Source of the DNA: Aquisalimonas lutea
GTDB taxonomy: Bacteria; Pseudomonadota; Gammaproteobacteria; Nitrococcales; Aquisalimonadaceae
Length of the DNA: 64,000 bases
Direction: 5' to 3'
Assembly (NCBI RefSeq): GCF_030409225.1
Contig: NZ_JAUFPK010000001.1
Span: forward strand, 1,050,191 to 1,114,190
Made by a program: the position numbers and the translations under genes. This document shows positions 20,577 to 29,155 of this stretch, in pieces. A model generated the notes under the pieces. It did no database searches, was not told the DNA's origin, and saw nothing but the letters and a program-made list of their open reading frames with translations. Positions within the stretch are counted from its first letter, which is position 1. Each line of letters starts with the position of its first letter.

Positions 20577-21650
20577 ATGCGGTGGCGCGGCGAGATGGGT
20601 GGTGTGGTGCGGGGTCTGGTCATGGCCTGTGCGTTAGGTGCCGGCGGCGCCCCCGCCCTGGCCCAGGAAGGAACGCCTTCGGGCCCCGTGGGCGTGGCGC
20701 CGGAAGAGGAAGAGCCGGAGCGCCCGGATGTTCAGGCCATGGCGGATGTGGGCGGCGTGCTGACCCCGGCCGGGACCGTGGTCATCGAGCCGTCCCTCCA
20801 GTACAGCAATTCCCAGGTCAACCGGTTCACGTTCCAGGGCGTCGAGATCCTGCCCACCTTTCTGGTGGGGATCATCGAGGTGGAGGACGTCGACCGGGAC
20901 GTCTGGACCTCGGCCGTGGACGTGCGCATGGGGCTCACGCCCCGGCTGGAGTTCGGCCTCAAGGTGCCGTATGTCTACCGCAGCGAGCGGCGCTCGGTGA
21001 GCATCCCCCAGGTGGACAACTCCACCACGTCCCAGCGCCTGGACGGTGACGGTGTCGGTGACGTGGAGGCGAGCCTCCACTATCAGCTCAATCGCGGCAG
21101 CGCCGGCGGACCGTTCTATATCGGCAATCTGCGCTACAAGTCCATCACCGGTCGCGGGCCGTTCGAGGTCGACCACAACGACAGCGCCGTGGAAACCGAG
21201 GCGGCCACCGGCTCCGGCTTCCACGCCCTGGAGCTCAGCATCACGGGGCTGGTGGTGTCCGATCCGGCGGTGCTCTACGGCAACATCGGCTATCTGCGCA
21301 ACTTCCCCCGCGACGTGGACCGCACCATCGGCGCCGGTGATCAGGCCCTCGACATCGGCCGCGTGGAGCCCGGCGATGCGCTGCGCATGAGCCTGGGGAC
21401 GTCGGTGTCGCTGAACCCGCGGACGTCGTTCAGCATCGGCTACAAGCACGACGTCATCCGCCCGACCCGTACGGAGATCAACAACACGACCTTCGAGTCG
21501 GACAGCCTGGGCGTGGGGTCGCTGCTGCTGGGAGTGTCGCACGTGGTCTCGCCGCGGGTGACGGCGAGCGTGAACCTGGAGGTGGGGGTCACGGCGGACG
21601 CGCCGGACATGGCGATCACGTTCCGCATGCCGTGGACGGTGCTGCAGTAG
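20577..21650 (+). CDS. Outer-membrane beta-barrel protein (FapF-like transporter candidate)
   Basis: A 357-residue protein: signal peptide to about residue 29 (PALAQ), an acidic Pro/Glu linker (EEEEPERPD), then alternating hydrophobic strands such as GTVVIEPSLQYS, LEFGLKVPYVYRS, VLYGNIGYLR and SFSIGYKHDVI. A final strand MAITFRMPW lies close to the C-terminus, as in outer-membrane barrels of the MetA-pathway porin type. In fap operons the last gene encodes the FapF trimeric pore that exports subunits. Unlike Pseudomonas FapF it has no long N-terminal coiled coil. ATG 20577 follows AAGGAG. Confidence 0.72.
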   Translation: MRWRGEMGGVVRGLVMACALGAGGAPALAQEGTPSGPVGVAPEEEEPERPDVQAMADVGGVLTPAGTVVIEPSLQYSNSQVNRFTFQGVEILPTFLVGIIEVEDVDRDVWTSAVDVRMGLTPRLEFGLKVPYVYRSERRSVSIPQVDNSTTSQRLDGDGVGDVEASLHYQLNRGSAGGPFYIGNLRYKSITGRGPFEVDHNDSAVETEAATGSGFHALELSITGLVVSDPAVLYGNIGYLRNFPRDVDRTIGAGDQALDIGRVEPGDALRMSLGTSVSLNPRTSFSIGYKHDVIRPTRTEINNTTFESDSLGVGSLLLGVSHVVSPRVTASVNLEVGVTADAPDMAITFRMPWTVLQ

Positions 21651-21663
21651 CGCGACAAGGACG

Positions 21664-21690
21664 GCGCCCGGCGGGGTGGCCGCCGGGCGC
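21664..21690. terminator. Strong hairpin between convergent genes
   Basis: GCGCCCGGCGG pairs perfectly with CCGCCGGGCGC around a 5-base loop (11-bp stem). It lies between the end of the barrel gene (21650) and the end of the iron-binding protein gene (21711), which converge. There is no U-tract on either side, so termination may need Rho or be partial. Confidence 0.6.
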
Positions 21691-21710
21691 ATTACGCGGG
21701 CAGGGGCGGC

Positions 21711-22748
21711 TCAGCGCCAGCCCACCCGGTCGAAGATGCGCACGGCCTCGTCGTTGTAGCGGCCCAGGGCGCTTACGTTGATATCGTCCACGTGGATGTT
21801 GCCCCAGGATTCCAGGACCGGATCCCTCTTGACGCCTTCCACCACGGGGAACTCGTTGTTGCCCTTGGCGAAGAGCTCCTGGGCCTCGTCGGAGGCGAGG
21901 TACTCCAGGAAACGGATGGCGTTGTCCCGGTTCGGTGCGCCCTCGACGACACCGGCGCCGCCGACGTTCATGTGCGCGCCGCGGCCGTCCTGGTTGGGCA
22001 GGATCATGCCGACCTTGCGTGCCGCTGCCCGGTCATTCGGGTCGTCGGACTTGAGCAGGCGCACGTAGTAGTAGTGGTTCGCCACGGCGAGCTGGCACTC
22101 GCCGGCGGCAACGCCGCGGATCTGGTCCGTGTCGCCGCCCTGGGGCTGGCGGGCCATGTTGTCCACCACGCCCTGGGCCCATTCCTGGGCTTCCTCCTCG
22201 CCGTGGGCATCGATCAGCGAGGCCAGCAGGGACTGGTTGTAGATGTTGCTCGAGGAGCGGATGCAGATCTCGCCCTCGAACTCCGGCTCGGCCAGATCCT
22301 CGTAGGTATCCACCCGAGCGGGGTCGAACGACTCGCGATTGTAGAAGATAGTGCGCATGCGCTGGCTGAAGCCGAACCACAGGCCGTCCGGGTGCCGTAG
22401 GCGGTCCGGCAGGCGCTCGGCCAGCACGTCGGACTCGATGCTCTGGAAGACGCCGGCCTGCTGGGCGCGCCACAGCCGACCGGCGTCCACCGTGATGAGC
22501 ACGTCGGCGGGGCTGGCCTCGCCCTCGCGCTCGATACGCTCGATGAGCTGGTCGGAGTTCGCTTCCAGGACCTGGACCTCGATGCCCGTGCGCTCGGTGA
22601 ACGCCTCGTAGAGCGCATCGTCGGTATCGTAATGCCGGGCCGAGTAGATGTTGACGTTGCCGTCGGCCAGTGCGGCCGTTGGCGACAGCATCAGGGAGGC
22701 CAGAACGGCCGCCGGCAGGACGTTCGTCAGTGTTGAGCGCTTTGCCAT
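21711..22748 (-). CDS. fbpA: Ferric iron ABC transporter substrate-binding protein (FbpA/FutA-like)
   Basis: A 345-residue exported iron-binding protein. The signal peptide ends at about residue 28 (AALADG). The mature start VNIYSARHYDTDDALYEAFTERTG is characteristic of FbpA/FutA. Tyrosines likely to bind Fe3+ are seen in YSARHY and NHYYYVR. The usual partners lie next door but not in one operon: the ATPase gene is divergent at 22960 and the permease is at 24142. A Fur-like box lies in the divergent region, so iron repression is expected. Confidence 0.9.
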   Translation of the reverse strand: MAKRSTLTNVLPAAVLASLMLSPTAALADGNVNIYSARHYDTDDALYEAFTERTGIEVQVLEANSDQLIERIEREGEASPADVLITVDAGRLWRAQQAGVFQSIESDVLAERLPDRLRHPDGLWFGFSQRMRTIFYNRESFDPARVDTYEDLAEPEFEGEICIRSSSNIYNQSLLASLIDAHGEEEAQEWAQGVVDNMARQPQGGDTDQIRGVAAGECQLAVANHYYYVRLLKSDDPNDRAAARKVGMILPNQDGRGAHMNVGGAGVVEGAPNRDNAIRFLEYLASDEAQELFAKGNNEFPVVEGVKRDPVLESWGNIHVDDINVSALGRYNDEAVRIFDRVGWR

Positions 22749-22793
22749 GGTCGCACCTTCCGTCGTGGGTGATCGGCTCTATTTCTGTAATAG

Positions 22794-22808
22794 GAATGCT
22801 TCGTATTC
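22794..22808. promoter_or_regulatory. Dyad upstream of fbpA
   Basis: GAATGC-TTC-GTATTC is a near-perfect inverted repeat about 50 bp before the fbpA start on the minus strand. It could be a second iron-dependent operator or another regulator site; nothing more can be said. Confidence 0.3.
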
Positions 22809-22877
22809 ATTGGCATTGTCAGTACACATCCGCGAGCCCGCGGCGTCAAGGCGGCCGCGGAGTACGGAACCAGCTTT

Positions 22878-22907
22878 TACAAATCATTCTCATTTGCATA
22901 TCATTCT
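22878..22907. promoter_or_regulatory. Fur box between fbpA and fbpC
   Basis: TACAAATCA-TTC-TCATTTGCA (22878-22898) is close to the classic Fur operator; the reverse complement reads TGCAAATGAGAATGATTTG. A further TATCATTCT half-unit extends it to 22907, as is common for Fur multimers. It sits in the divergent region and can serve both fbpA and fbpC. Confidence 0.75.
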
Positions 22908-22959
22908 GGTAGATATCCTCGCTTTCCGCGAGGTTCGATTCCGGGCAGGATGACGACGC

Positions 22960-24090
22960 ATGGTCACCGCGGCACGCGAGCTTTCCGCGACGTCCCGTAG
23001 CGAGCACGAGGAGCGCGCCGATGCGCCGGCCGTGCTCGAGGTGGACGGCGTCAGCCGTGCCTTCGACGGTGTACCCGCCGTCGAGGCGATCGACCTGGCG
23101 GTGCGGGCGGGGGAAGTCGTCTGCCTGCTGGGGCCGTCGGGATGCGGCAAGACGACACTGCTGCGCATGGTTGCCGGCCTGGAGCGGCAGGACGCCGGCG
23201 CGATCCGCATCGGCGGTCGCCTGGTCGCCCGCGCCGACGGCCCGCAGGACCCGCCGGAAGCGCGCAACGTCGGGCTGGTATTCCAGGACGCGGCCCTGTT
23301 CCCGCATCTGTCGGTGATGCGCAACGTCACCTTCGGCCTCGACCGCCTGCCGGTGCGCCAGCGCCGCGAGCGGGCGGCGGCATTGCTGCGCCAGCTGCGC
23401 ATCGAGGCGCACGCGGATTCCTTCCCGCACACCCTCTCCGGCGGACAGCAGCAGCGCGTGGCGCTGGCGCGGGCGCTGGCCCCGGAGCCGCGGCTGATGC
23501 TCCTGGACGAGCCCTTCTCCAGCCTGGACGCGCGCCTGCGCGACCAGATCCGCGACGACACCCTGCACGTGCTCAAGCGCAGCGAGACGGCGACGGTGCT
23601 GGTCACCCACGATCCCGAGGAAGCCATGTTCATGGCCGATCGCATCGCCCTCATGCGGGAGGGGCGGATTGTCCAGATGGGTACGCCGGAGGAGCTGTAC
23701 TGCCGGCCGGCGGATCCGTTCGTCGCCGGCTTCTTCGGTGATCTCAACCGCTTCCCGGGGGTGGTGGCCGGCGGATTCGTGGATACCCCGGTGGGGCGGG
23801 TGGACGCGCGCGAGTTCGACGACGGCGCCCCGGTGCAGGTGCTCGTCCGGCCGGAGGCCCTGCGGGTGTCGGTCATCGGCCGGCCGGAGAATCCCCAGCA
23901 GCAGAGTCACGTCATCATGTCGCGGCTGCTGGGGGCGAGCAGCCTGATCCACCTGTGCGCCCATTGCCCGGACGGGCGCGAGGTCCACCTGCACGCCCGC
24001 GTGCCGGGGCGCTATCTGCCCGCCGAGAATCAGCCCGTGCGGATCGACCTGGACCGCTCCCAGGCATTCGTGTTCCCCGAGAGCACCTGA
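22960..24090 (+). CDS. fbpC: Iron ABC transporter ATPase (FbpC-like)
   Basis: A 376-residue ATPase with Walker A GPSGCGKTT (about residues 62-70), signature LSGGQQQRVALARAL, Walker B LMLLDEPFSSLD and the switch His in VTHDPEEAM. A C-terminal TOBE-like region starts near residue 270. The FbpC/PotA-type signature with GVVA after FFGDLNRFP supports a ferric-iron or related importer. The first 25 residues before AVLEVDGVSR are extra and polar. It converges on the permease gene at 24142. Confidence 0.9.
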   Translation: MVTAARELSATSRSEHEERADAPAVLEVDGVSRAFDGVPAVEAIDLAVRAGEVVCLLGPSGCGKTTLLRMVAGLERQDAGAIRIGGRLVARADGPQDPPEARNVGLVFQDAALFPHLSVMRNVTFGLDRLPVRQRRERAAALLRQLRIEAHADSFPHTLSGGQQQRVALARALAPEPRLMLLDEPFSSLDARLRDQIRDDTLHVLKRSETATVLVTHDPEEAMFMADRIALMREGRIVQMGTPEELYCRPADPFVAGFFGDLNRFPGVVAGGFVDTPVGRVDAREFDDGAPVQVLVRPEALRVSVIGRPENPQQQSHVIMSRLLGASSLIHLCAHCPDGREVHLHARVPGRYLPAENQPVRIDLDRSQAFVFPEST

Positions 24091-24141
24091 GGGGAAACGC
24101 CGCATCATTCCCGCGTGCTTCCGCGCGCCGCCATCGGTCTC

Positions 24142-25833
24142 TCAGTCCTGCGTCCGGGCGTCGCTGCCGGGGCGCGAGCGCCGCATGGCGATGCTGAGCA
24201 GGATCACCGGAATGATGCCGGCGACGACGATGGTCAGCGACGCCGTCGAGGCCTGGGACAGCCGCTCGTCCGAGGCCAGGTTGTGGGCGCGGATGGCCAG
24301 GGTGTCGAACCCGAACGGGCGCAGGATGACCGTCGCCGGCAGCTCCTTCATGACGTCGACGAACACGAGAATGGCCGCCGCCAGGAGGCTGCCGCGCATC
24401 ATTGGCACGTGCACCCGGCGCAGCGTGCTCCCGGCGGACTGGCCCAGGGTGCGCGAGGCCGCGTCCATGCTGGTGGTCACGCGGCCGAGGCTGGCCTCGA
24501 CGGCGTTATAGGACACCGACAGGAAGCGCGTGACGTAGGCGTAGATCAGCGCCGCCACGGAGCCGGTGAGGATGAGCCCCGGGGTGATGCCGAAGTTCTC
24601 GCGCATGAACACGTGCACGCGCTCGTCCACCCAGCCCAGCGGGATGAGAATGCCCACGGCGATCACCGAGCCGGGAATGGCGTAGCCCATGGATGCGATG
24701 CGTGCGGCGGTGGCGGTCACCGGTCCCGGGTTGAGGCGGACCCCGTAGGACAGGATCAGGGCCAGGGCGACGGCCAGCACGGCCGCGGTTGCCGCCAGGG
24801 TGAGGCTGTTGAAGATCAGTCCCAGGAAGCGCGGGCCCAGCAGCGGGTCGCCGTCCTCGATGGCCATGTGCAGCAGCAGCCCCGCCGGCACCAGGAAGCC
24901 GATGGTAACCGGAACGGCGCAGGCAGCGGTGGCGCCCGCCGCGCGGGGCCCCTGCAGATGGTACTCGGGCAGCTCGCGGTAGCGGCCGGAGGCCTGGGCG
25001 AAGCGCGCCTGACCGCGGGACCATCGCTCCAGCACCACCAGCACGATGACGAAGATCAGCAGGAAGGCGGCGAGCTGCGCCGCTGCCACCTGCTCGCCCA
25101 GCCCGAACCAGGTGCGGAAGATGCCGGTGGTGAAGGTGTCCACGCCGAAGAAGTGGACGGCGCCGAAGTCGTTGAGCGTCTCCATCAGCGCCAGCGCCAG
25201 CCCGCCGGCGATGGCGGGCCGGGCCAGGGGCACGGCGATGCGGAAGAACATGCGCCAGGGCCCCCGTCCCAGCGTGCGGCCGACGTCCAGGGCGCACACG
25301 GACTGCTCCAGGAACGCCGCCCGGGCCAGCAGGTAGACATAGGGATAGAGCACCAGCGCCATGAGGGTGATGGCGCCGCCCAGGGACCGGATATCGGGGA
25401 AATAGTAGTCCCCGGCGCCCCAGCCGAAGAGTTCCCGCAGCCAGGACTGAAACGGTCCGGCGAACTGCAGGAAATCGGTGTAGGCGTAGGCGATGACGTA
25501 CGTGGGTACGGCCAGCGGCAGCAGCAGGGCCCACTCGAACAGCCGTCGCCCCGGGAAGCGGCACATGACCACCAGCCACGCCGTGCCGACGCCTATGACT
25601 GTGACCCCGGTGCCCACCCCCACCATCAGCGCCAGGGTGTTGGCCAGGTATCGGGGCAGTACCGTCGACGCCAGGTGGTCCCAGACGTCGCCCGCCGGCA
25701 TCAAGGTATGGACCAGCACGGCCAGGATCGGCAGGGCAACCAGGGCGGCGATGGCGAGCGTTGCCAGGGCCCAGGCGTCGAGCCTCTGGCGCCCGGCGCG
25801 CAGCGCCGCGCGGGCCGGATCCATCACGTTCAA
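24142..25833 (-). CDS. fbpB: Ferric iron ABC transporter permease (FbpB-like)
   Basis: A 563-residue inner-membrane permease made of two fused halves with about 12 hydrophobic segments, as in FbpB/ThiP-type proteins. Each half has the cytoplasmic coupling loop: EQSVCALDVGRTLGRGPWRMFFRIAVPLARPAI in the first, and DAASRTLGQSAGSTLRRVHVPMMRG in the second. The start is uncertain. A TTG at 25833 has a well spaced GGAG, while an ATG three codons later (25824) lacks good spacing. It is transcribed opposite to its ATPase gene. Confidence 0.88.
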   Translation of the reverse strand: MNVMDPARAALRAGRQRLDAWALATLAIAALVALPILAVLVHTLMPAGDVWDHLASTVLPRYLANTLALMVGVGTGVTVIGVGTAWLVVMCRFPGRRLFEWALLLPLAVPTYVIAYAYTDFLQFAGPFQSWLRELFGWGAGDYYFPDIRSLGGAITLMALVLYPYVYLLARAAFLEQSVCALDVGRTLGRGPWRMFFRIAVPLARPAIAGGLALALMETLNDFGAVHFFGVDTFTTGIFRTWFGLGEQVAAAQLAAFLLIFVIVLVVLERWSRGQARFAQASGRYRELPEYHLQGPRAAGATAACAVPVTIGFLVPAGLLLHMAIEDGDPLLGPRFLGLIFNSLTLAATAAVLAVALALILSYGVRLNPGPVTATAARIASMGYAIPGSVIAVGILIPLGWVDERVHVFMRENFGITPGLILTGSVAALIYAYVTRFLSVSYNAVEASLGRVTTSMDAASRTLGQSAGSTLRRVHVPMMRGSLLAAAILVFVDVMKELPATVILRPFGFDTLAIRAHNLASDERLSQASTASLTIVVAGIIPVILLSIAMRRSRPGSDARTQD

Positions 25834-25881
25834 CAGGACTCTCCGGGTTGGTGTTCACGCACGCGGGGACCGGCAACCGCC

Positions 25882-25913
25882 CGCCCCGGCGAGTATACTA
25901 CCCGGCCGGGGCG
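25882..25913. terminator. Hairpin between putA and fbpB
   Basis: CGCCCCGGC (25882-25890) pairs with GCCGGGGCG (25905-25913); the 14-base loop contains the palindrome AGTATACT. It begins 4 bases after the putA stop on the minus strand and may end putA transcription. The TATACT in the loop could also serve as a -10 element for fbpB. Confidence 0.45.
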
Positions 25914-25917
25914 CTTT

Positions 25918-28900
25918 TCAGCGCGGCAGATCCTCTTCGTCGCCCATGGCGAACAGTGAGGCGTTGCCCCCTGCGGCGGTGGTATCCACGGTGACCGTGC
26001 GCTCCGTGGCGAAGCGGTGCAGGTAACGCGGCCCGCCGGCCTTCGGCCCGGTCCCGGACAGCCCCTCGCCGCCGAAGGGCTGAACGCCGACCACGGCCCC
26101 GATCTGGTTGCGGTTGACGTAGAGGTTGCCGACCCGTGCGCGCTGCGCCACGCGCTCGGCGACCGCGTCGATGCGGCTGTGCAGGCCCATGGTCAGGCCG
26201 TAGCCGGTGTTGTTGATGGCATCGATGACCTGGTCCAGCTCCCGCCCGTTGTACCGCACCACGTGCAGAACGGGCCCGAAGTGCTCGGCCTCCAGGTCGT
26301 CGATGCCGTTGATCTCGAAGGCTATCGGGGGAACGAACGTGCCTTCCCGGGTTTCCGGGGGCAAGGGCGCCTCGCCGATGACCGGTGCCTGCCGGCGCAT
26401 GGTCTCCACGTGGGCCATGAGGTTGTCCCGCGCCTCGGCGTCGATCACCGGGCCCACGTCCGTGGCCAGCCAGGCGGGGTCGCCGACGGTGAGCTCCTGC
26501 ATGGCGCCGGCGAGCATCTCCAGCACGTGGTCGGCTACGTCCTCCTGGACGTACAGCACGCGCAGGGCGGAGCAGCGCTGGCCGGCGCTCTGGAACGACG
26601 AGATCAGCACGTCGCGGACCAGCTGTTCCGGCAGCGCCGTGGAGTCCGCGATCATGGCGTTCTGGCCGCCCGTCTCGGCGATGAGCGGGATGATCGGACC
26701 CTGCCGCTGGCTCAGCGTCTGGTTGATGCGCCGGGCGGTAGCCACCGATCCGGTGAAGGCCACACCGCCGATGCGCTCGTCGGCCACCAGGCGGCCGCCG
26801 ATCTCCCCGGCACCGGGCAGCAGCTGCAGGGCTTCCGGCGGCACTCCGGCCTCGTGCAGAAGCTCGGCGGCCCGGGCGCCGATCAGGCTGGTCTGCTCGG
26901 CCGGCTTGGCGACCACGGTGTTGCCGGCGACCAGGGCGGCGGTCACCTGGCCGGTGAAGATCGCCAGAGGGAAGTTCCAGGGGCTGATGCACACGAACAC
27001 CCCGCGGCCGTGCAGCGCGATCTCGTTGCGCTCCCCGGTGGGCCCGGGCAGCGGCATCGGGGCGCCGAAATCCAGCCGTGCACGCTGGGCGTAGTAGCGG
27101 CAGAAGTCCACGGCCTCGCGCACCTCGGCCACGGCGTCGGGGATCCCCTTGCCCGCCTCGCGCACGCACAGCGCCATGAGCTCGGCCATGTGGCGCTCCA
27201 TCAGCCCGGCCACGCGCTCCAGGCACTGGGCCCGCTCCTCCACGGGCGTGGCCGCCCAGCCGGGTGCCGCGCGATGGGCCATGGCCACCGCCTCGTCCGC
27301 CTGCTCCGGTGTGGCCCAGGTCACCTCGCCGACGCGCTCGTCGGTACGGGCCGGGTTGCGCACCGGCTCCGCCTGCCCCGGCCGCGGGCGTCCACCGATG
27401 ACCGGGGCCGCGTGCCAAGGCCCCCTGGCCGCCTCATCCATGGCCTGGCCCAGGGGCTCGATGCTGAGGTGGTCGGCGAGATTGACCCCCTTGGAATTGC
27501 GGCGCTGCTCGCCGTAGATATGCGCGGGCAGGGGAATGCGGGGGTGCGGCTTGTTCTTGAGCCCCTGCACCGCTTCCACCGGGTCCGCGACCATTTCCTC
27601 CACCGGCAGCTTCTCGTCCTGGATGCGGTTGACGAAGGAGCTGTTGGCGCCGTTCTCCAGCAGGCGGCGAACCAGGTACGGGAGCAGCTCCTCGTGGCTG
27701 CCCACCGGGGCATAGATGCGCACCGGCCGGTGGCCTCGCCCGCGACCGACTATGGGCTCGTACAGCGCCTCGCCCATGCCGTGCAGGCGCTGGAACTCGT
27801 AGGGGGCGTCGCCGGCTTCCTGCATCACCCAGGCCAGCGTGTGGGCGTTGTGGGTGGCGAACTGCGGATAGATGCACTCGGCGCCCGCGCGCAGCAGCCG
27901 CCGGGCGCAGGCCAGGTAGGAGACGTCCGTGCTCACCTTACGGGTGAACACCGGGTACTCCGGGTGGCCGCCTTCCTGGGCGCGCTTGACCTCGCTGTCC
28001 CAGTACGCGCCCTTGACCAGCCGCACCATGAGCCGGCGGTCGTGGCGCCGGGCCAGGTCCGCGAGCCAGTCGATGAGCGGCGCCGCGCGCTTCTGGTAGG
28101 CCTGCACGGCCAGGCCGAAACCGTCCCAGCCCGACAGGCTGGCGTCGCCGGAGACGGCCTCGATGACGTCCAGGGAGATGTCCAGCCGGTCCGCCTCCTC
28201 GGCGTCGACACACAGGCCGATGTCCGCATCCCGGGCCAGCTCCGCGAGGTGGCCGAGGCGCTCGACGAGGATGTCGCGGCTGCGGTGGAACTGCCCCAGC
28301 TCGTAGCGCGGATGCAGGGCCGAGAGCTTCACCGAGATGCCGGGCCCGTCGAGGACGCCGCGGCCCTTGCCCGCCCGGGCGATGGCCTTGATGGCGTTCT
28401 GGTAGCTGGCGTAGTAGCGATCGGCGTCGTCCATGGTGCGGGCCGCCTCGCCCAGCATGTCGTAGGAGTGGCGGTAGCCCTGCTTCTCGTCTTCCCGGGC
28501 GCGCTTGATGGCCTCGTCGATGGTGCGGCCGATGACGAACTGCCGGCCCATGATGCGCATGGCCTGGCGGATGGCCTGGCGGATGACGGGCTCGCCGCTG
28601 CGCTGGACCATGCGGCGCACGGTGTAGGCGAGGTCGCGCGTGGAGCGCTCGTCGAAACGCACGACCCGGCCGGTCAGCATGAGCCCCCAGGTGGAGGCGT
28701 TGACGAAGATGGACTCGCTGTGGCCCAGGTGGGATTCCCAGTCGCCGGTGCTGATCTTGTCCTGGATCAGGCGGTCCGCCGTGGCGGAGTCCGGCACGCG
28801 CATCAGCGCCTCGGCCAGGCACATGAGCACGACGCCCTCCTTGCTCGAGAGGTCGTACTCGTGCAGCAGCGCGTCCACGCCGCCCTGGGAGACGCGGTTG

Positions 28901-29073
28901 TCGCGTACATGGTTGACCAGGCGTGCCGCCTCCCGGGCCACCGCCTCCTGCTGCGCGGGCTCGGTGGCAGCTTCCGCGGTGAGCTGATCCACCATGCGCG
29001 TCTCGTCCATGTGGTAAGCCTCGCGGATGGCCTGTCGCAGGGCGGTGGGGCGGGGACCGGGCGTGATGATCAT
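25918..29073 (-). CDS. putA: Bifunctional proline dehydrogenase / L-glutamate gamma-semialdehyde dehydrogenase PutA
   Basis: A 1051-residue enzyme that oxidises proline to glutamate. The FAD proline dehydrogenase barrel covers about residues 150-460, with RLVKGAYWDSEVKRAQ and VGSHEELLPYLVRRLLENGANSSF. The NAD aldehyde dehydrogenase half covers about 540-1000, with SPWNFPLAIFTGQV, FTGSVATAR and catalytic Cys in SAGQRCSALR. It lacks the N-terminal ribbon-helix-helix domain of E. coli PutA, so it is the short form and cannot repress its own gene. ATG 29073 follows GGAGG; an open frame extends further upstream but without a ribosome site. putP lies upstream in the same orientation. Confidence 0.95.
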   Translation of the reverse strand: MIITPGPRPTALRQAIREAYHMDETRMVDQLTAEAATEPAQQEAVAREAARLVNHVRDNRVSQGGVDALLHEYDLSSKEGVVLMCLAEALMRVPDSATADRLIQDKISTGDWESHLGHSESIFVNASTWGLMLTGRVVRFDERSTRDLAYTVRRMVQRSGEPVIRQAIRQAMRIMGRQFVIGRTIDEAIKRAREDEKQGYRHSYDMLGEAARTMDDADRYYASYQNAIKAIARAGKGRGVLDGPGISVKLSALHPRYELGQFHRSRDILVERLGHLAELARDADIGLCVDAEEADRLDISLDVIEAVSGDASLSGWDGFGLAVQAYQKRAAPLIDWLADLARRHDRRLMVRLVKGAYWDSEVKRAQEGGHPEYPVFTRKVSTDVSYLACARRLLRAGAECIYPQFATHNAHTLAWVMQEAGDAPYEFQRLHGMGEALYEPIVGRGRGHRPVRIYAPVGSHEELLPYLVRRLLENGANSSFVNRIQDEKLPVEEMVADPVEAVQGLKNKPHPRIPLPAHIYGEQRRNSKGVNLADHLSIEPLGQAMDEAARGPWHAAPVIGGRPRPGQAEPVRNPARTDERVGEVTWATPEQADEAVAMAHRAAPGWAATPVEERAQCLERVAGLMERHMAELMALCVREAGKGIPDAVAEVREAVDFCRYYAQRARLDFGAPMPLPGPTGERNEIALHGRGVFVCISPWNFPLAIFTGQVTAALVAGNTVVAKPAEQTSLIGARAAELLHEAGVPPEALQLLPGAGEIGGRLVADERIGGVAFTGSVATARRINQTLSQRQGPIIPLIAETGGQNAMIADSTALPEQLVRDVLISSFQSAGQRCSALRVLYVQEDVADHVLEMLAGAMQELTVGDPAWLATDVGPVIDAEARDNLMAHVETMRRQAPVIGEAPLPPETREGTFVPPIAFEINGIDDLEAEHFGPVLHVVRYNGRELDQVIDAINNTGYGLTMGLHSRIDAVAERVAQRARVGNLYVNRNQIGAVVGVQPFGGEGLSGTGPKAGGPRYLHRFATERTVTVDTTAAGGNASLFAMGDEEDLPR

Positions 29074-29155
29074 GGGACAGCACCTCCGTCGGGGGCGGCG
29101 ATGGCATCGCCGCCCCCATGGTTGCAAGCATCGGGGCGCCGGCAGGCCGTTGCGC

